Shown here: piece by piece, positions 46,952 to 60,667 of the stretch | How positions within the stretch are numbered: position 1 is the first letter of the stretch | How the letters are laid out: each line of letters opens with the position of its first letter | Assembly: GCA_029204225.1 (NCBI GenBank) | Contig: CM055096.1 | Location: 4,124,014 to 4,188,013 of the forward strand | Length of the DNA stretch: 64,000 nt | Reading direction: 5' to 3' | From: Diphasiastrum complanatum | Taxonomy: Eukaryota > Streptophyta > Lycopodiopsida > Lycopodiales > Lycopodiaceae | Translations under genes and position numbers: made by a program | Notes under the pieces: model-generated | Seen by the model: the letters and a program-made list of their open reading frames with translations, nothing else | Told to the model about the DNA's origin: nothing | The model's database searches: none

Positions 46952-49137
46952 CTAAACTCCCTTACGAACCACGATCCTAAACTCAAATTCTCGCAGTAAT
47001 AGGATCCATCTAGTAATACGGCCTGTGGTGCAGGTCTTGTTGATGAGATACAACAATGCATAATGATCAATGAAGAATGCAAAAACTTTTCCTAGAAGAT
47101 AATGGTGAAACTTCTGAACTGCATATACCATTGCCAAGGTTTCACATTTGGTAGTGGTATAATTGAATTCAGCAGGTATCAATTTTTGACTAAGAAAACG
47201 GATTGGGTAGCCCTTTTTGAATTCTCCCGGTTGGGTGAGCACTGCTCCAATGGCATACTTGGATGCATCAATATGCACATGGAATTCCTTAGAATAATCA
47301 GGAGCCCAGAGGATGGGTGCATTGGTAAGGGCTTCTTTGAGTTGATTAAATACAACGCATTGTTCATCCGTCCATTTGGGAACTACAACTACTTTGTAGA
47401 TTAAGCGTGCTTTGTTAGCGAAATCGAAAATAAAGGACCGATAGTAGTTGGTGTGGCCAAGGAAAGAGTAAACTTCACGTATCGTACGCGGTTCCAATAG
47501 GTTTTGAATGATAAGGATCTTTTTAGGGTCAGTGGTAATGCCATTTTGTGAAATAATATGTCCTAACACAATACCATGGATTACCCAAATCTAGTATTTT
47601 TTAGGATTAAGAGAGATCCCGAAGCGTTGACATTGGATAATTTTTTTTTGAGCACAGACAGATGGCGTGTTTCTTTGGAATGTGCTCCTAAATCATCCAA
47701 GTAAACCTCTAAGGCATCACCCATCCGCTGAGAAAAGGCGGCTTGCATAACACGTTGGAAGGTGCTAGGAGCATTGTAGAGACCAAAGGGCATGACTTTC
47801 CAGCAGAAGGTTCCCCATTCTATGGCAAAAGCGGTTTTATGTTGATCTTCTTCAGTGATTTGGATCATACTGTATCCTCTAAAGCCGTCTAAGAAGGAGT
47901 AAGCCTCATCTCCTGCGAGATTTTGTAAGATGGATTCTTTGAAAGGTAATGGAAAATGATCACGTTCGATGACGACGTTAAGTTTTTTGACACAGATTCG
48001 GAGTTTTTCATTTTTCTTGGGAACAATGACAATTGGGGAGACCCACTCAGTATGCTCAATTTCGTAGATAAATCCTGCGTCTAAGAGGCGTTGTAATTCT
48101 TCTTTGATCTTGGCCTTATAGATGGGATTGCATTTATATGGACAACTAGCAGTGGGCCTCGCACCCAGTTTAAGCAGGATACAATGCACAACTACTTGGG
48201 GTGAGACGCCTTTCATGTCTTTATAGGTCCAGGCAAAGGCATGTCGATATTTGTGCAGGAGCTTTTCAAGCCATCTGCGTTGTTCGCGATTGAGATGAGC
48301 TCCGACATGGACAAGATATTCGTTGGTTTCATTTGGCTCACTCAGAGAAAGGGTTATAGTTTGTGTAGGGCCTTCGTAGGGTGAATTACCAGTTGGCTCA
48401 CGTTGAGCTTGGGGTAATTGGATTGTGACATCCTCGATCGTATAGTCCTTAAAGTATGTAGGAACATCATGGACTGGAGATTCGAGGGGGGCCTTGTCTT
48501 TTTCTTGTCGGGATGGTGATTGGGAATGTGCGGGGGCTGGAGTAGGAATAGAGGCAATCTCATGAACTTCCCTAACAATTGTGAGGTCACCCGACAGTTG
48601 AATTTGAAGCGGTTTTTTCATTTTCTCTTTCATAGTATGACCACGTGGTTGAGGCTTTGGTGGTGGAGAGGTGTGTGGATGAGGGACGGTTGGTACGTCA
48701 TGGAGGAGGATCTCATCATCAATTTGAAATATGGTCTCCCCCTCACAAAGATCCCATGGATAGTGTGGGCATTTGGGACAGTAGAATTTTGTCTCATGCT
48801 TTTCAATTGCAACCTTGGCAACTGATTCCACCTTGGATGCATGTTGCGGATAGGTCCTAAGTGGAAGTGTCTCCATATAATTGAGGATTTGCATATTAGA
48901 AATGTCCAAATCCTCTAGGAAATTCTGAAGTCGTAAGACATTCTCGTCATCGATGAATAAATTATCTGATTCATTAGTAGGTAGCCATGCAACATTTAGT
49001 AGCTCATCATGGTGTGGAAGAATATCAATAAAATTGATATTAATGATAGGTGTATCCAGATCAGGTAACTGGTCATAATCGATTGGGAGTGGAGAGGTAC
49101 AATTATCCTGATGCTGAGCACAATAATCGACATTCAC
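46952..49137 (-). pseudogene. Ty3/gypsy reverse transcriptase and RNase H (minus element)
   Basis: The N-terminal about 280 residues are a linker rich in Pro, Ser and His, with a CPKCPHYPWDLC zinc-like pair. RT then runs through HRYRHAF-type KYRHAFAWTYKDM, GFIYEIEHTEWVSPIVIVPK, LRICVKKLNVVIERDHFPLP, AYSFLDGFRGYSMIQITEED, KVMPFGLYNAPSTFQRVMQ and the active site LEVYLDDLGAHSK. A frameshift at about 47580 separates the thumb (LGHIISQNGITTDPKKI) from the first frame. RNase H follows: FHVHIDASKYAIGAVLTQPG, TTKCETLAMVYAVQKFHHYL and FAFFIDHYALLYLINK. The conserved D in TDH is preserved as IDH. Confidence 0.93.
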
Positions 49138-49289
49138 ACAATCAATGATAGCTAGATTGTGACTCCAGTTTATATATCAGTAGATTTAATATAATGACCT
49201 TTTTCGTGGTTGGACTGGTATGGCTCAATTACTGAGTTGGTGGGTGAGGATCCTTCGTCATGGATGCATGCAGGTTTGAGTTTACCCGT

Positions 49290-49715
49290 TTAATCAATGG
49301 TGATAGAACTGTCACGATTTCCAAAAGTGACTTGGCCTTTGCTCCAATCATGAATGACTCGTGCATTGGTGAGCCATGGACGACCAAGTAGTAGTTCATA
49401 AGAATAGGCATTATTGGGAATATCAAGTATTACGAGATTGACAGAAAACTTGACACCTCCTAGTTTGATTGGCACGTGTGGAAGGAAACCGGTAGGTCGG
49501 ACTACACTTTGATCAACCATCCGAAGCTGACAAGTGGGTTTGGCTAGCTTGTCTCTCAGATTCCATTCTATCATGAGGGATGTGAAAATGATATTGACAC
49601 TTGAGCCACCATCAAATACTGCTAAAACTTCACGGGAATGATGATGGGTAGCTGGGATTTTGATGTTGCCTTGTTCGTTGAGTGGATTGGTTAGATGTAA
49701 GGGCATTTCAGTCAA
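49290..49715 (-). pseudogene. Ty3/gypsy aspartic protease (minus element)
   Basis: Seen: EVLAVFDGGSSVNIIFTSLM, the active-site loop with Asp-Gly-Gly rather than the usual Asp-Thr/Ser-Gly, then MVDQSVVRPTGFLPHVPIKL and the flap end YELLLGRPWLTNARVIHDW. The frame is open for about 140 codons and overlaps the end of the upstream gag frame. A DGG variant is known in some plant gypsy lineages, so this may still be a functional fold. Confidence 0.88.
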
Positions 49716-50398
49716 CTCGTCAGTAGTGGTGGTGTTATTTGATTGGATCTGTTGTTTTCACTGGCCAACATGCTTCCAGAGTACATGGAAAGGAAGAGTG
49801 ACATTGGCTTGTAGTAAATCTCCCCAAACTTCGGTACCTTCAAGGTTTTGCTTTCAAAGGGCTTGTGAGGTACTTTATGGGAAGTGGAAGATTGTTGGTC
49901 GGCATTGCAGATTTGCTGGCGATACTGATGATGCAGCCAAATTTTTTCAGATGGGTGAGGGTAAACTATCGAGGTTGAATCTTCACTTGGAGGAATAGCC
50001 TGCTGTTGAGTTTTGCTGGGTGCAAGTGTAGGGGCTTGGTGTTGGGTTTGTGTCCGAGTCAAGACCCAAGCATGATGTGTTTCGATGGATAAGATTTCTA
50101 CTTGCACTGAACAGACAGGAGCAGCTGACTTAGATCGGGGTGGGCAGTCCTTTACATGATGTTCAATACCACAATTTTCACAAGCTGGAGGAAAGCAGAG
50201 TTTATTTGGGCCGCGAATACTAGGATGTTTACCTGCACAGATAAAACATCCTCGTATTGCGGGTAGTTGATGTGCAGCAAAGACAGCTTGGTTTGGATTG
50301 TAAGCTTGGGCATTGGGATCCACTGTTTGAGCATTAGAATCATAGGTATAATAAACAACCATTTCATTAGAGTACTGTGGTTGAGTATTGTCTTCCAC
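49712..50398 (-). pseudogene. Gag C-terminus with zinc-knuckle motifs (minus element)
   Basis: The 228-codon frame contains CFICAGKHPSIRG and CENCGIEHHVKDCP, Cys/His clusters of the retroviral nucleocapsid kind, then a Gln/Thr/Pro-rich linker (QTQHQAPTLAPSKTQQQ) leading into protease. It follows the gag frame at 50615-51427 after a frameshift and stop. Confidence 0.8.
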
Positions 50399-50614
50399 AA
50401 AGTAGGTGGCCGGATCGATATTATTTGTATCAAGACAATGGACAGCGTTTTGTGGGGTAGGTTGGTTAATGACAAACTGTTGACGTGGGGATGGGTATTG
50501 ATTTGGTGCAGTTGGTCGTGGTTGGTAAACCCTTGGTCATGGCACAGGCTGTTGTGGAGGGTAAGGGCGGTAAGCTCGATAGATGGTGGGTCTGGTGGCT
50601 GCTGGAAAATGGTT

Positions 50615-51427
50615 TCACAGTTGAGGACATTCATTAGCAGTGTGATGTTGTGAGCAGATTGGACACCAGACATTTTCCCTTGCTAGAAAGGATTTCTCAG
50701 CAATATGTTTCATGGCGGTTTGGAAATCGGCAGTGGGTTTATCCATATGAGATTGTTGAGCTTTTTGCCAGGTTTCCATTTGATGTAGAAGTTCAAAAGA
50801 TTGAGCAATATTGTCAAACTTTGGGTGATTAGGACGGTCCGGATTCTTAGATTTCTTTTCACGATGGTCAAAGTCATCGTTGGAACCTTCATCTTCCTCA
50901 CGGATAGCATCGGTCATCACATCTTTAAGTTGATCATAAAGGTCAACTAGTTTGAGTTCACGGCGGATGTTTTTAGGCAATCCAACTAAGAACAGTTTTA
51001 TGGCCATACATTTGATGATATTTTCATCAGCACATTCTACTTTGAGGTGTTTAAAATGCTCAATGTAGTTTCGAACATACTCTTTGCGACGCATCTTGAT
51101 ATGGGTAATTTGAATGAACGGGCTCTGAGTCAGTTTGGATGGTCTGAAATGCTTGATGAGAGCATCCTTGAGGGTGGTCCAAGAAGCAAGATCAGGAGCT
51201 TCGAGATTCAAGTACCACTCCTTGGCGGTGCCATAGAGTACCATGGAAAATAGGCGAAGCTTTTCAATTTCAGAGGTATCTCCATAAAAATGGCATGCAT
51301 TATCAAAGTCTTGGAAAAATCGGACTAGATCAGATTTGTCATCGTACTTTGGTGCATCGATACGTGGAATTCTTCATTCTAGTCGTGGAGGAGCCGGATT
51401 AGAAGATTCAGCACAGTCATGAGACAT
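50615..51427 (-). pseudogene. Ty3/gypsy gag (minus element)
   Basis: A true ATG at 51427 starts MSHDCAESSNPAPP. After a stop near 51377 the frame runs through RFFQDFDNACHFYG, SMVLYGTAKEWYLNLEAPDL, TWTTLKDALIKHF-like SWTTLKDALIKHFRPSKLTQ and YVRNYIEHFKHLKVECADEN, the Retrotrans_gag capsid domain. After KLVDLYDQLKDVMTDAIREE a charged stretch leads to CPICSQHHTANECP, a CCHC-like knuckle. The leader at 51428-52020 precedes it. Confidence 0.9.
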
Positions 51428-52019
51428 GATGCAGAATACAGATGAGTAGGTCAATACTGTACTTGACAAAAAGATAGTTTGCTTGCAGAATTGATAGTAT
51501 AGGACAAAAAACTGGTCATTCTAGTCGTGACAGAATTCGCAAACAAGCTGAGAAATCGTGGAGAGACAGATAAATCGAATTGTAATACTCGTGAATTCTG
51601 ACAAGTAGTGATTTTTTTAGATTTTTTGAAAAAAAATTGTACTTTCAAAATTCATGGGTAGGACAAGGAAATCGTACTCTTTGAAAACGATTTCTTAGGC
51701 TGGATGACGAATTCTAACAGAGAGGTTTGACTGGCAAATAGGAAATATGGGAAAAAATGACTTTTTGATAGTAAATAGGCAAAATCTTTGGGATAAAATT
51801 CGCGGAGCTGCTGGAGGACTGATCTTGATGAGATCTAGCCTCAGTGAAGCCACGAATTCTAGGACAAAGATTTGGGTGAGAAATAAGGGATTTTGACAGT
51901 ATATCATGCTACTTTCTCATAATCTGACCATGGTCAAAATTCGTGGAGGTGATAAAATGAAAGATCAGGGTCTGTTTCCTTAGAAACTAAAATTCGAAAA
52001 ATTCTTCTTTCTGCTATCA
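51428..52019 (-). other. Gypsy leader with recurring GAATTC/CGAATT words
   Basis: No coding motif. The words GAATTC, CGAATT or AAATTCG recur at about 51530, 51591, 51646, 51706, 51796, 51852, 51936 and 51987. Its position directly upstream of gag suggests untranslated leader; no primer-binding site was found. Confidence 0.45.
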
Positions 52020-53340
52020 ACTCTCTCTCATGAATCATCATCCTCAGTATGACCCTTCCACCGAATTAAGCACTCAGAGATAAAACGATTTCTCAATTAT
52101 TTATCTATGGTTCTGAGCACTTTCTCAGATTCCAAAGGTACACTAAGCGACAAATCTTCCAAATGGGATAAATCCTCATCCGATCCAACTGTATCACCAT
52201 TATATAAACTTAGTTTCAAACGACTTACATGAAACTCTAGGTGTGCAGTCGATTTTTCTTGAAGATCGAGTTCACACGCCAAAGAACCAATTCTATGTAC
52301 AATCCTGAAAGGTCCACAATAACGCGTAGACAACTTATAATGCTTCCTTGTATGTAACGTCTTAGAATCTTTTGGAATCCTAAGATATACTCAATCATCA
52401 ACTTTAAAATCTCTTGGAGATTTCTTAAGATCGATATGGTGTTTAGCTCTATCCCGAGCACTTCAGATACTATCCTTAGCCACTTGCAACATTTCTTGCA
52501 TATCATGCAAAAAATCAACAACCTTCTGGATCTTAACAGACTTCGTCTCAACATTTATTGGAGATCTAGGTTGAAAACCATATATAAGCATAAAAGGACT
52601 GTAATTTGTAGCAGAATATTTTCTACTGTTATATGCAAACTCAACCAGTGGGAGATAATCTTCCCAATGAAATTGCCTGTGAGAAACATATGTCCTCAAA
52701 ATATCTTCCAAAGTTTGATTAGTCTTTTCTGTCTAGCCATCTGATTCAGGATGATCAACAAAACTTAAACTCAAAGAACTTTCCAGTTTATGGAATACTG
52801 TTGACCAAAAGTGACCTGTGAACTTAGGATCTCTTTCACTAACAATGTCACTTGGCAGACCATACAACCAAAATAATCTTTCAACAAAGATCTGGGCTAA
52901 ATCAGATGCCTTTATAGTTTACTTGACTGGTATGAATGCAACTAACTTAGTTAACCGATCCACTACAACCCAAATAGAATCATTTTGTCGTTGGGTCTTT
53001 GGAAGTCCAACTACAAAACCCATAGATATGCTTTCCCATTTCTTATCTGAAATATCTAACGGATGCAGCAAACCATCATCCTTATGGCGTTCAGCCTTTG
53101 CTATTTGACAGGGCTTGCATTTAACAACATATGACTCGACATATGGCTTGAGCTTTGGCCAATAAAATTCCCTCTTAACCAAGTCCAGAGTCTGGTGTAT
53201 ACCGGGATGTCCTGCATAGGGTATGTCATGACATTCAAACAAAATCTTCTGTTTGACTCATCATCACTAATAAGTACGCAAACTTTTCCATTCCGAAATA
53301 GTAATCCATCTCAAATGGTGAACTAATCTTGCTTACAAAT
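52020..53340 (-). pseudogene. Chromovirus integrase with chromodomain (minus)
   Basis: Same family as 35740-37857. On the minus strand: zinc finger (HDIPYAGHPGIHQTLDLVKR, KCKPCQIAKAE), core Asp 1 (SMGFVVGLPKTQ, where Asp is replaced by Gly), the Asp 2 region in a shifted frame (about 52840), TVEDILR-like MEDILRTYVSHRQFHWEDY, LPLVEFAYNSRKYSATNYSP, and the C-terminal barrel (STRYCGPFRIVHRIGSLACE, FHVSRLKLSLYNGD). A chromodomain follows (SEKVLRT ... FISECLIRWKGHTEDDDS, about 52130-52030), broken by stops near 52097 and 52035. The upstream part borders LTR-like DNA at 53340. Confidence 0.9.
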
Positions 53341-53760
53341 CCTAAACACAAAAAGATAACACACTGCGGAGAAACCACCCAACCAAGTAGAAGCATCCAA
53401 TCAATCTCTAGAAGCCTCACCCCCAAGCCAAGGAACAAGAAGCATGAAAGTAGAGTGAGAGCCTGACAATGAATCAAGAACCATGATGAGGCGTAGGGCG
53501 AGTTTGGACCTCTTATATAGAGCCAAAAGCATCCTGGGCATATAGCCATGCATAGCCCTATGTTCCCTATACATAGATTCATCTAGAATAGAGTCCTATG
53601 CATGGACCAACTATTCATAGAATTGCTATTGATAACTCTACACATGCATACATTGTCTCAAACCTTGTCTAAACTCCATTTAGTGTGTTCTGGGCCTCAC
53701 AAGGATATTAGTTACTTTCAGGTCACGTCTAGTATGACGTGGCATAACTAATGGCTTGTT
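53341..53760 (-). repeat. Possible LTR segment (minus)
   Basis: No coding motif. On the minus strand CTCTATATAAGAGG (near 53509-53522) is a TATA box. It lies between a chromovirus integrase and a gag-like scrap. LTR identity is inference from context; no second copy was found. Confidence 0.3.
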
Positions 53761-53969
53761 TCACTGGAGTACCGTGTATCCAAGACTAGGAGTATATTGT
53801 ATACTATGTATTGGTCATGGACATAACAAGAATCATCGTCAAATAAATACTTATAGGTTGGCTACCTACGAACCCACTCATACGAATGAGGCAGTGAGGT
53901 CCAAACACTACAGTACTAAAACAATAATTGCTACAAACAGTTTCATCCGAAAAGCATACATCAGTACAA

Positions 53970-54250
53970 GAAATGGAAGAATTACCTGGTGCCTTAAAGA
54001 AGCGGCCTCCCTTCTTTCATTTCTTCGGGCAGTCATTCGAAAGGTGCCACTTCTCCATATAGGAGAAACACAACCTGCCGCCTTTGGCCTTGTCAAATTC
54101 AGTTCTCTCCAACTGAGGGTGCTTCTTTTTCTTTCCCGAAAGGGGAGCTTCGTCAACAACTCTCTATTTGCCCTTTTTAAAGGAAGGACCCGAAGAGAGT
54201 TTGTCTTTGGATTCAAGCCTCTGCTGCTCTTTGTGGGTCATAGTGTGCAT
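53970..54250 (-). pseudogene. Gag zinc-knuckle scrap
   Basis: On the minus strand one frame reads THKEQQRLESKDKLSSGPSF, KKGKQRVVDEAPLSGKKKKH and KGGRLCFSYMEKWHLSNDCP. The last is a CCHC knuckle (C-x2-C-x4-H-x4-C) with the second Cys changed to Tyr. Family cannot be told. Confidence 0.45.
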
Positions 54251-54419
54251 ATTGTCGAGGAAAAAAGTAGGAGGTCGAGTTTGGTAGATCAAATTTGAAT
54301 GTTGGAGACATTGAATCTAGTCCACATTATTGGTAGGATTCTTTATATGGAGGGAAAACCAAAATCATTAATAAGACATGGATCTGGTATATATAGTTGC
54401 ACGCATGTGAGAAGAGAAG

Positions 54420-54568
<149 letters not shown>

Positions 54569-54654
54569 GGGCTCTGTTGCGTACATATATCACTCTATTT
54601 GCTTCGCAAGCCTATGTGGAATGCAATTGTCATGTACTAGGGACGGAGTAGAAA

Positions 54655-54838
<184 letters not shown>

Positions 54839-54950
54839 TTATTTCATGATTATACATGAGTTCTCTTGGGTTCATCTATCCATTGGTGTAGTATATTGGT
54901 GATATTTTGCAATCTTGTGTGTAGAATGCCAGATTTTATTAAGTTGAATT

Positions 54951-55483
<533 letters not shown>

Positions 55484-55605
55484 CACTACAAGAAAATGTG
55501 ACAAATATTGCGGAAAAAAATTTTCCGCAATTTTTTTGGGTCGAAATTGCGAAAAGCCAAATAACTGCGAAAAAATTCTGTCACAAAATGGAAAAACAAG
55601 ATCTT
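55484..55605 (+). mobile_element. Terminus of a CACTA (En/Spm-like) DNA transposon
   Basis: CACTACAAGAAAATGTGAC matches the conserved CACTA terminal inverted repeat (CACTACAAGAAAA). The next 100 bases hold short motifs in both directions, TTGCGGAAAA then TTTTCCGCAA, ATTGCGAAAA and ACTGCGAAAA. That is the subterminal repeat pattern used for transposase binding in this superfamily. TAT lies just outside, a possible 3-bp target site. The opposite end was not found, and no transposase is seen. Confidence 0.75.
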
Positions 55606-55619
55606 TCACACTATGAATG

Positions 55620-56110
55620 ACTATCTCATTCTTGCTCTTACAAGATCCAAAAGCATAAATTTGATGACAAAACCACTTGCTTTCTAAATGATTTAGAACA
55701 TGTTCTAAGCCATTAATGACATGAAAAAAGTCCTTACAAGAGGCATGATAGAAAACTAGCATTGTCTCACTTGAAATTTGAGATGTAGAAATCTCATCAA
55801 AGCAAGATGATACATCAAATGATAGAAGAGAAGCAAAAGTGGATGTATTGGAGTAGATACCACCTGAAAAGTGCTCCTCTTTTCCATGATTTGTGAGCCA
55901 CAAAGACTCGGCCTTGTCTCTTGGAAATCTCCTTTGCACCATGAGTTGGGTGACTCCTCCTCAAGCCTTGGATTCTCTCCATCATGCACTTGGATTGTTG
56001 GTAGATATGAGGATCTTACCATCATCCTTGTGATAGAGATGAGATTTTCCTTATTCCTTACATAAAAGAAATAATGACAAAGCATATGATCTAAATATTC
56101 CCAAAGTATC
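55620..56110 (-). pseudogene. Copia integrase-RT linker scrap
   Basis: On the minus strand the frame near 55955-55790 reads RRFPRDKAESLWLTNHGKEE, then FASLLSFDVSSCFDE. It corresponds to the linker RRSSRNKAEPSRLTYVDK and FLTSFDESSC of the copia elements at 30200 and 19150. Nothing else of the element is clear. Confidence 0.5.
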
Positions 56111-56469
56111 AACTATTGCAATCTTCTTATCAAGCACCATTGATAAAAGATACATCTAATTGAAGTCTTCAAGGAGCCACATAAAAAAATACCATCTTTG
56201 CTTCTACTTCATGAAACAAGATCCAAATGAACAAGATGAAAAAATTTATGGGAAGTAGAACACCTTGGAAATTAGTCTCCAAGTGCTTTTGCCAAAGCAC
56301 CATCTTCATGAGCCTTACCATCATGGAACATAGGTTGAGGCAATCTAATTGCCTTTCTCCTCCTTGAGATGATCAAAGCTCCTTTGGACCATACTTCCAC
56401 AAGGATTATATTCCAACTTGAAAATCTTTCCATATCCAGGGAGTTCAACCAGAATGGATCCATCATCTA

Positions 56470-58195
56470 GTTCATCTCTCATTGACAAACTCAATGGAGA
56501 TAACTACCATCTTTGGAAATTCAAGATGAAGGTTATACTACTAGCCAAAGAACTGTGGGACATAACTGATGGCACGTAGCTCAAACCAGAAGGTGATGCA
56601 GCCAACATCACCAAGTGGAGACTGAGAGATGGCAAAGCATTTGCCATGATCACCCTCAACATAAAAAATACTCTGATCAACCACATACATGCTGCTCAGA
56701 CTACTAGAAATTCTTCACCCTGAGAATGTCTAGAGTCACCTCAACACTTTCAAAAATCTTATGAAGCAAATGACTGCAACTGGCTCAGTCATAGAAGATT
56801 TTAATTTCTCATGACTTCTACTAACGAGTCTACTTGAAGCCTATGAAAATTGGGTCATGGCAATTTTGACCCAAGAGCACCTCACTTTGTCAAGAGTAAT
56901 TTCGCTACTCCTACAAGAGGAGATCAGAAGATCTGCATCTTTCTCAGGCTCAGCAGCGGATCCTCAAGCTCTATATTTGAAAAATCAGAACTTTAGATCC
57001 AAGAAATCTACAAAGTCAGGTTATACTGACAAGAAGAGCAACATGCAGACTAGACCAAATTCTGGTTCAAGATCAACTCAACCACTTCATCGTTCCAACC
57101 AGTGCAAAAACTATTCAGCAAGTACAACAACAAAAAGAAAAAACAGTTCCAACAACAAGCACAAGTGCTACAACCAGTCACTCAATCCAGCAACAAGAGG
57201 AAGATGAAGCTGCGTTCATGACCAAAGTTGGAGAACAACAAGATATCGATTCTTGGTATCTAGACTTCGGAGCAACTCAACACATGACTCACCATCGCGA
57301 CTAGTTCAAAGACTATAAGTCATTCACCCACGCTCAAGTTGTGCAACTTGAAGACAACTCATCACATTCAATCGAAGGTGAAGGAATAGTCAGAGTTGAA
57401 TTCTAGAGAGGTGAAGTCAAGTTGTTGTCCAATGTTCTCCATGTTCCAAATCTGACCAAGAATCTGCTCTTAGTTAGCAGAATCACCGATTCAGGTTGGA
57501 GGGTCGAATTCGATACAGAAGGTTGCACAATTCTTGACAAATCTCGGAAGGTTCTAGCCTTCAGAAGAAGAAGCAGCTATCTTTACAAACTCAGCCACTG
57601 CTACTTTTATAACTGTCAAGCTGTTCACACAGCCACTTTTGAATCAACTAATATGTTGTGGCATTTCAGACTTGGCCACCTTAATTTCAATAGTATTAAG
57701 CAAATGTCTACTCAAAGTCTAGTACAAGATCTACCTTCTGTCAGCAAGCCAACTTCTCCATGTGAAAGCTGTATTATCAAGCCCTTCAGACTCAATTCAT
57801 ACTTCTAAAAGCTTGCTTGACCTTGTACATAGCGACATTTGTGGCCCGATGCAGACTGCTTCGACAGGGGGAGGTCTCTATTTCCTAACCTTCATCGATG
57901 ACTTCTCTCGAAGGACTGCCACCTACTTTATGAAGAACAAATTCGAAGCGTTCAAGTTCTTCAAGCAGTTCAAGGCGTCTGTAGAAAACCAGACCCAGAG
58001 GGAGATCAAAGCTCTATGCCTTGATGGAGGAGAGAGTATATCTCCACAAAATTCAAGGAGTTCTGTGAGGCCAACGGGATACATCAGCAATTTACAACTA
58101 GCTACTCACCTCAGTCCAATGGTGTAGCTAAACGAAAGAATCAGACACTCATCAAAAGTGCCAACAGCATGCTAGCCCATGCTCTCTTTTAGGGT
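56470..58195 (+). pseudogene. Ty1/copia family C: gag, protease, integrase
   Basis: Gag begins near 56475 (LIDKLNGDNYHLWKFKMKVI, ELWDITDGT). It continues through LLEAYENWVMAILTQEHLTL and a Ser/Lys-rich tail. A protease scrap (SWYLDFGATQHMTHH, with DFG in place of DSG) lies near 57250. Next are VLHVPNLTKNLLLVSRITDS, the pre-integrase MLWHFRLGHLNFNSIKQMS and CESCIIKPFR, and the integrase core LLDLVHSDICGPMQTASTGG (Asp 1) with a degraded Asp 2 region (ALCLDGGE). The copy ends at about 58195 past a frameshifted AERKN-like stretch. Stops and frameshifts occur throughout (for example 56577, 57207, 57405, 57806). It is the same family as 24291-26975. Confidence 0.9.
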
Positions 58196-59266
58196 TGCCC
58201 CACACTTTGGCAGAGTCATTTTCTTAACATTTGAGGCACTTTGAAAAAAGCGAAAAATGCGACTCTGCATATTTACTTGCAAATCTTGACAGGCAAAAAA
58301 TGCAAAAAAGAGGACACTGCATTTTTCCACGAGAAACCTTACAGGCGAAAAATGCGACACTGTTGTCCACTTCGTGTATTTCTGTAGACTGTGTAAAAAC
58401 ACTTGTAAATCTGCAGATTGTATGAAAACACGATAAAATCTACAGAACTGGAGGATGAAGATTAAAACCAATTACTCGATTAGTAAGAAAGAGAATAATC
58501 TAACACAAATTGGTGGAATAGGCCTTAATCTATGATCAGTTTGAATAGTCAATAGGCCTTAATCTTGAGGTTTGGGAGTCTTCTATCAAAACCACTCATT
58601 TTACACTTGTAATTAAGTGATTAGGCCAATTTTAGACTTGGATAAGATCATGATAGTGTAGGGTGCTTACACTTGGCTAGATAGTGACATTGCACCTCAT
58701 AATCTTATTAATCAGTATGTACCAATCATAGTAAAGAATGCACCAAAATTGTCCAATCAATGTAAGAGGTGGCATGTAAGTGGTCTAATCAAACTAGGAG
58801 GTGATTCTTGAGAGGTCCAATCATTGAGCACCATTATCACACCTCTTGGAGCTTGAATCACTATTAGAGAGTGAGTGAGAGTGATTCTGTATTCTTCTAG
58901 AAAGCTAAAATCAAGCGCTATAAATCTAAAATAATAAATCAAACAAAAAAAGAGGATAGTGAATCAAGATTGACCCAAAATAATTTGGAAATTGAAAATT
59001 TGAAAATACTAGAAAAAAGAAACAATTGATTTCAGCTACAGGTTCATATCTAGGATTGATCCCAACTAGTTTTTTTGCTATGAATTTCTTTATTATACAA
59101 GCACCTTTGTAGGAGTATTATGAGGCTGAAAACAAAATACAAAGAATATGTATGAATCGAATATTTGACAGAAGGATGTCTCCTACATAATAATTTCAAT
59201 AGAGTCTGGAACTATGGTTTGAAGTAACTAAGGTTAATAAGATTATGATTTGTTGATACTTTGTAG
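58196..59266. other. Non-coding; probable intron upstream of the Ca2+-ATPase exon
   Basis: No exon motif is visible. The first 200 bp contain three diverged copies of GCGAAAAATGCGAC/GCAAAAAATGC words (58250, 58294, 58346). If the exon downstream belongs to a live gene, this is intron sequence ending TTTGTAG at 59266. Confidence 0.4.
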
Positions 59267-59548
59267 GTCTTCAACGAGTTCAATGCGAGGGAAATGGAGC
59301 AATTAAATGTGTTTCACCACACCTTCAACAATTGGGTTTTCATCGCAGTGATATCATTCACCGTTACTTTCCAGGTCGTTTTGGTTGAGTTTCTTGGTAA
59401 GCTAGCGAACACAACACCGCTTGATATGCAACAATGGGCAATCAGTGTATCGATTGGGTTTTTCAGCTTGTTTGTTGTTGTTGTAAAGCTTATACCAATG
59501 CCTTCATCCTACTTTCAATCAAATGGATATGTCCAATTCATTTTTTAG
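59267..59548 (+). CDS. Last exon of an autoinhibited P-type IIB Ca2+-ATPase
   Basis: The exon encodes about 93 residues starting VFNEFNAREMEQLNVF and ending in a stop at 59546-59548. The family pumps Ca2+ out of the cytosol at the plasma membrane, tonoplast or ER. The sequence matches the C-terminal membrane region of plant ACA pumps. It has the VFNE(F/I)..REME motif, a transmembrane segment (WVFIAVISFTVTFQVVLVEF), the loop FLGKLANTTPLDMQQW, a last segment (AISVSIGFFSLFVVVVKLIP) and the KLIPMP end. The REME wording is closest to the ACA1/2/4/11 subgroup as I know it. TTTGTAG just upstream is a splice acceptor and the exon starts in phase 0. No upstream exon was found in the window; copia DNA at 56470-58195 may lie in its intron. 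It could be the end of a live gene with large introns, or an orphan fragment. Confidence 0.85.
   Translation, partial: VFNEFNAREMEQLNVFHHTFNNWVFIAVISFTVTFQVVLVEFLGKLANTTPLDMQQWAISVSIGFFSLFVVVVKLIPMPSSYFQSNGYVQFIF

Positions 59549-60667
<1,119 letters not shown>

Noticed and set aside
53756-54298. 180-codon plus-strand frame as a gene
   Set aside because: The minus strand carries a gag zinc knuckle in the same place; the plus frame has no motif.
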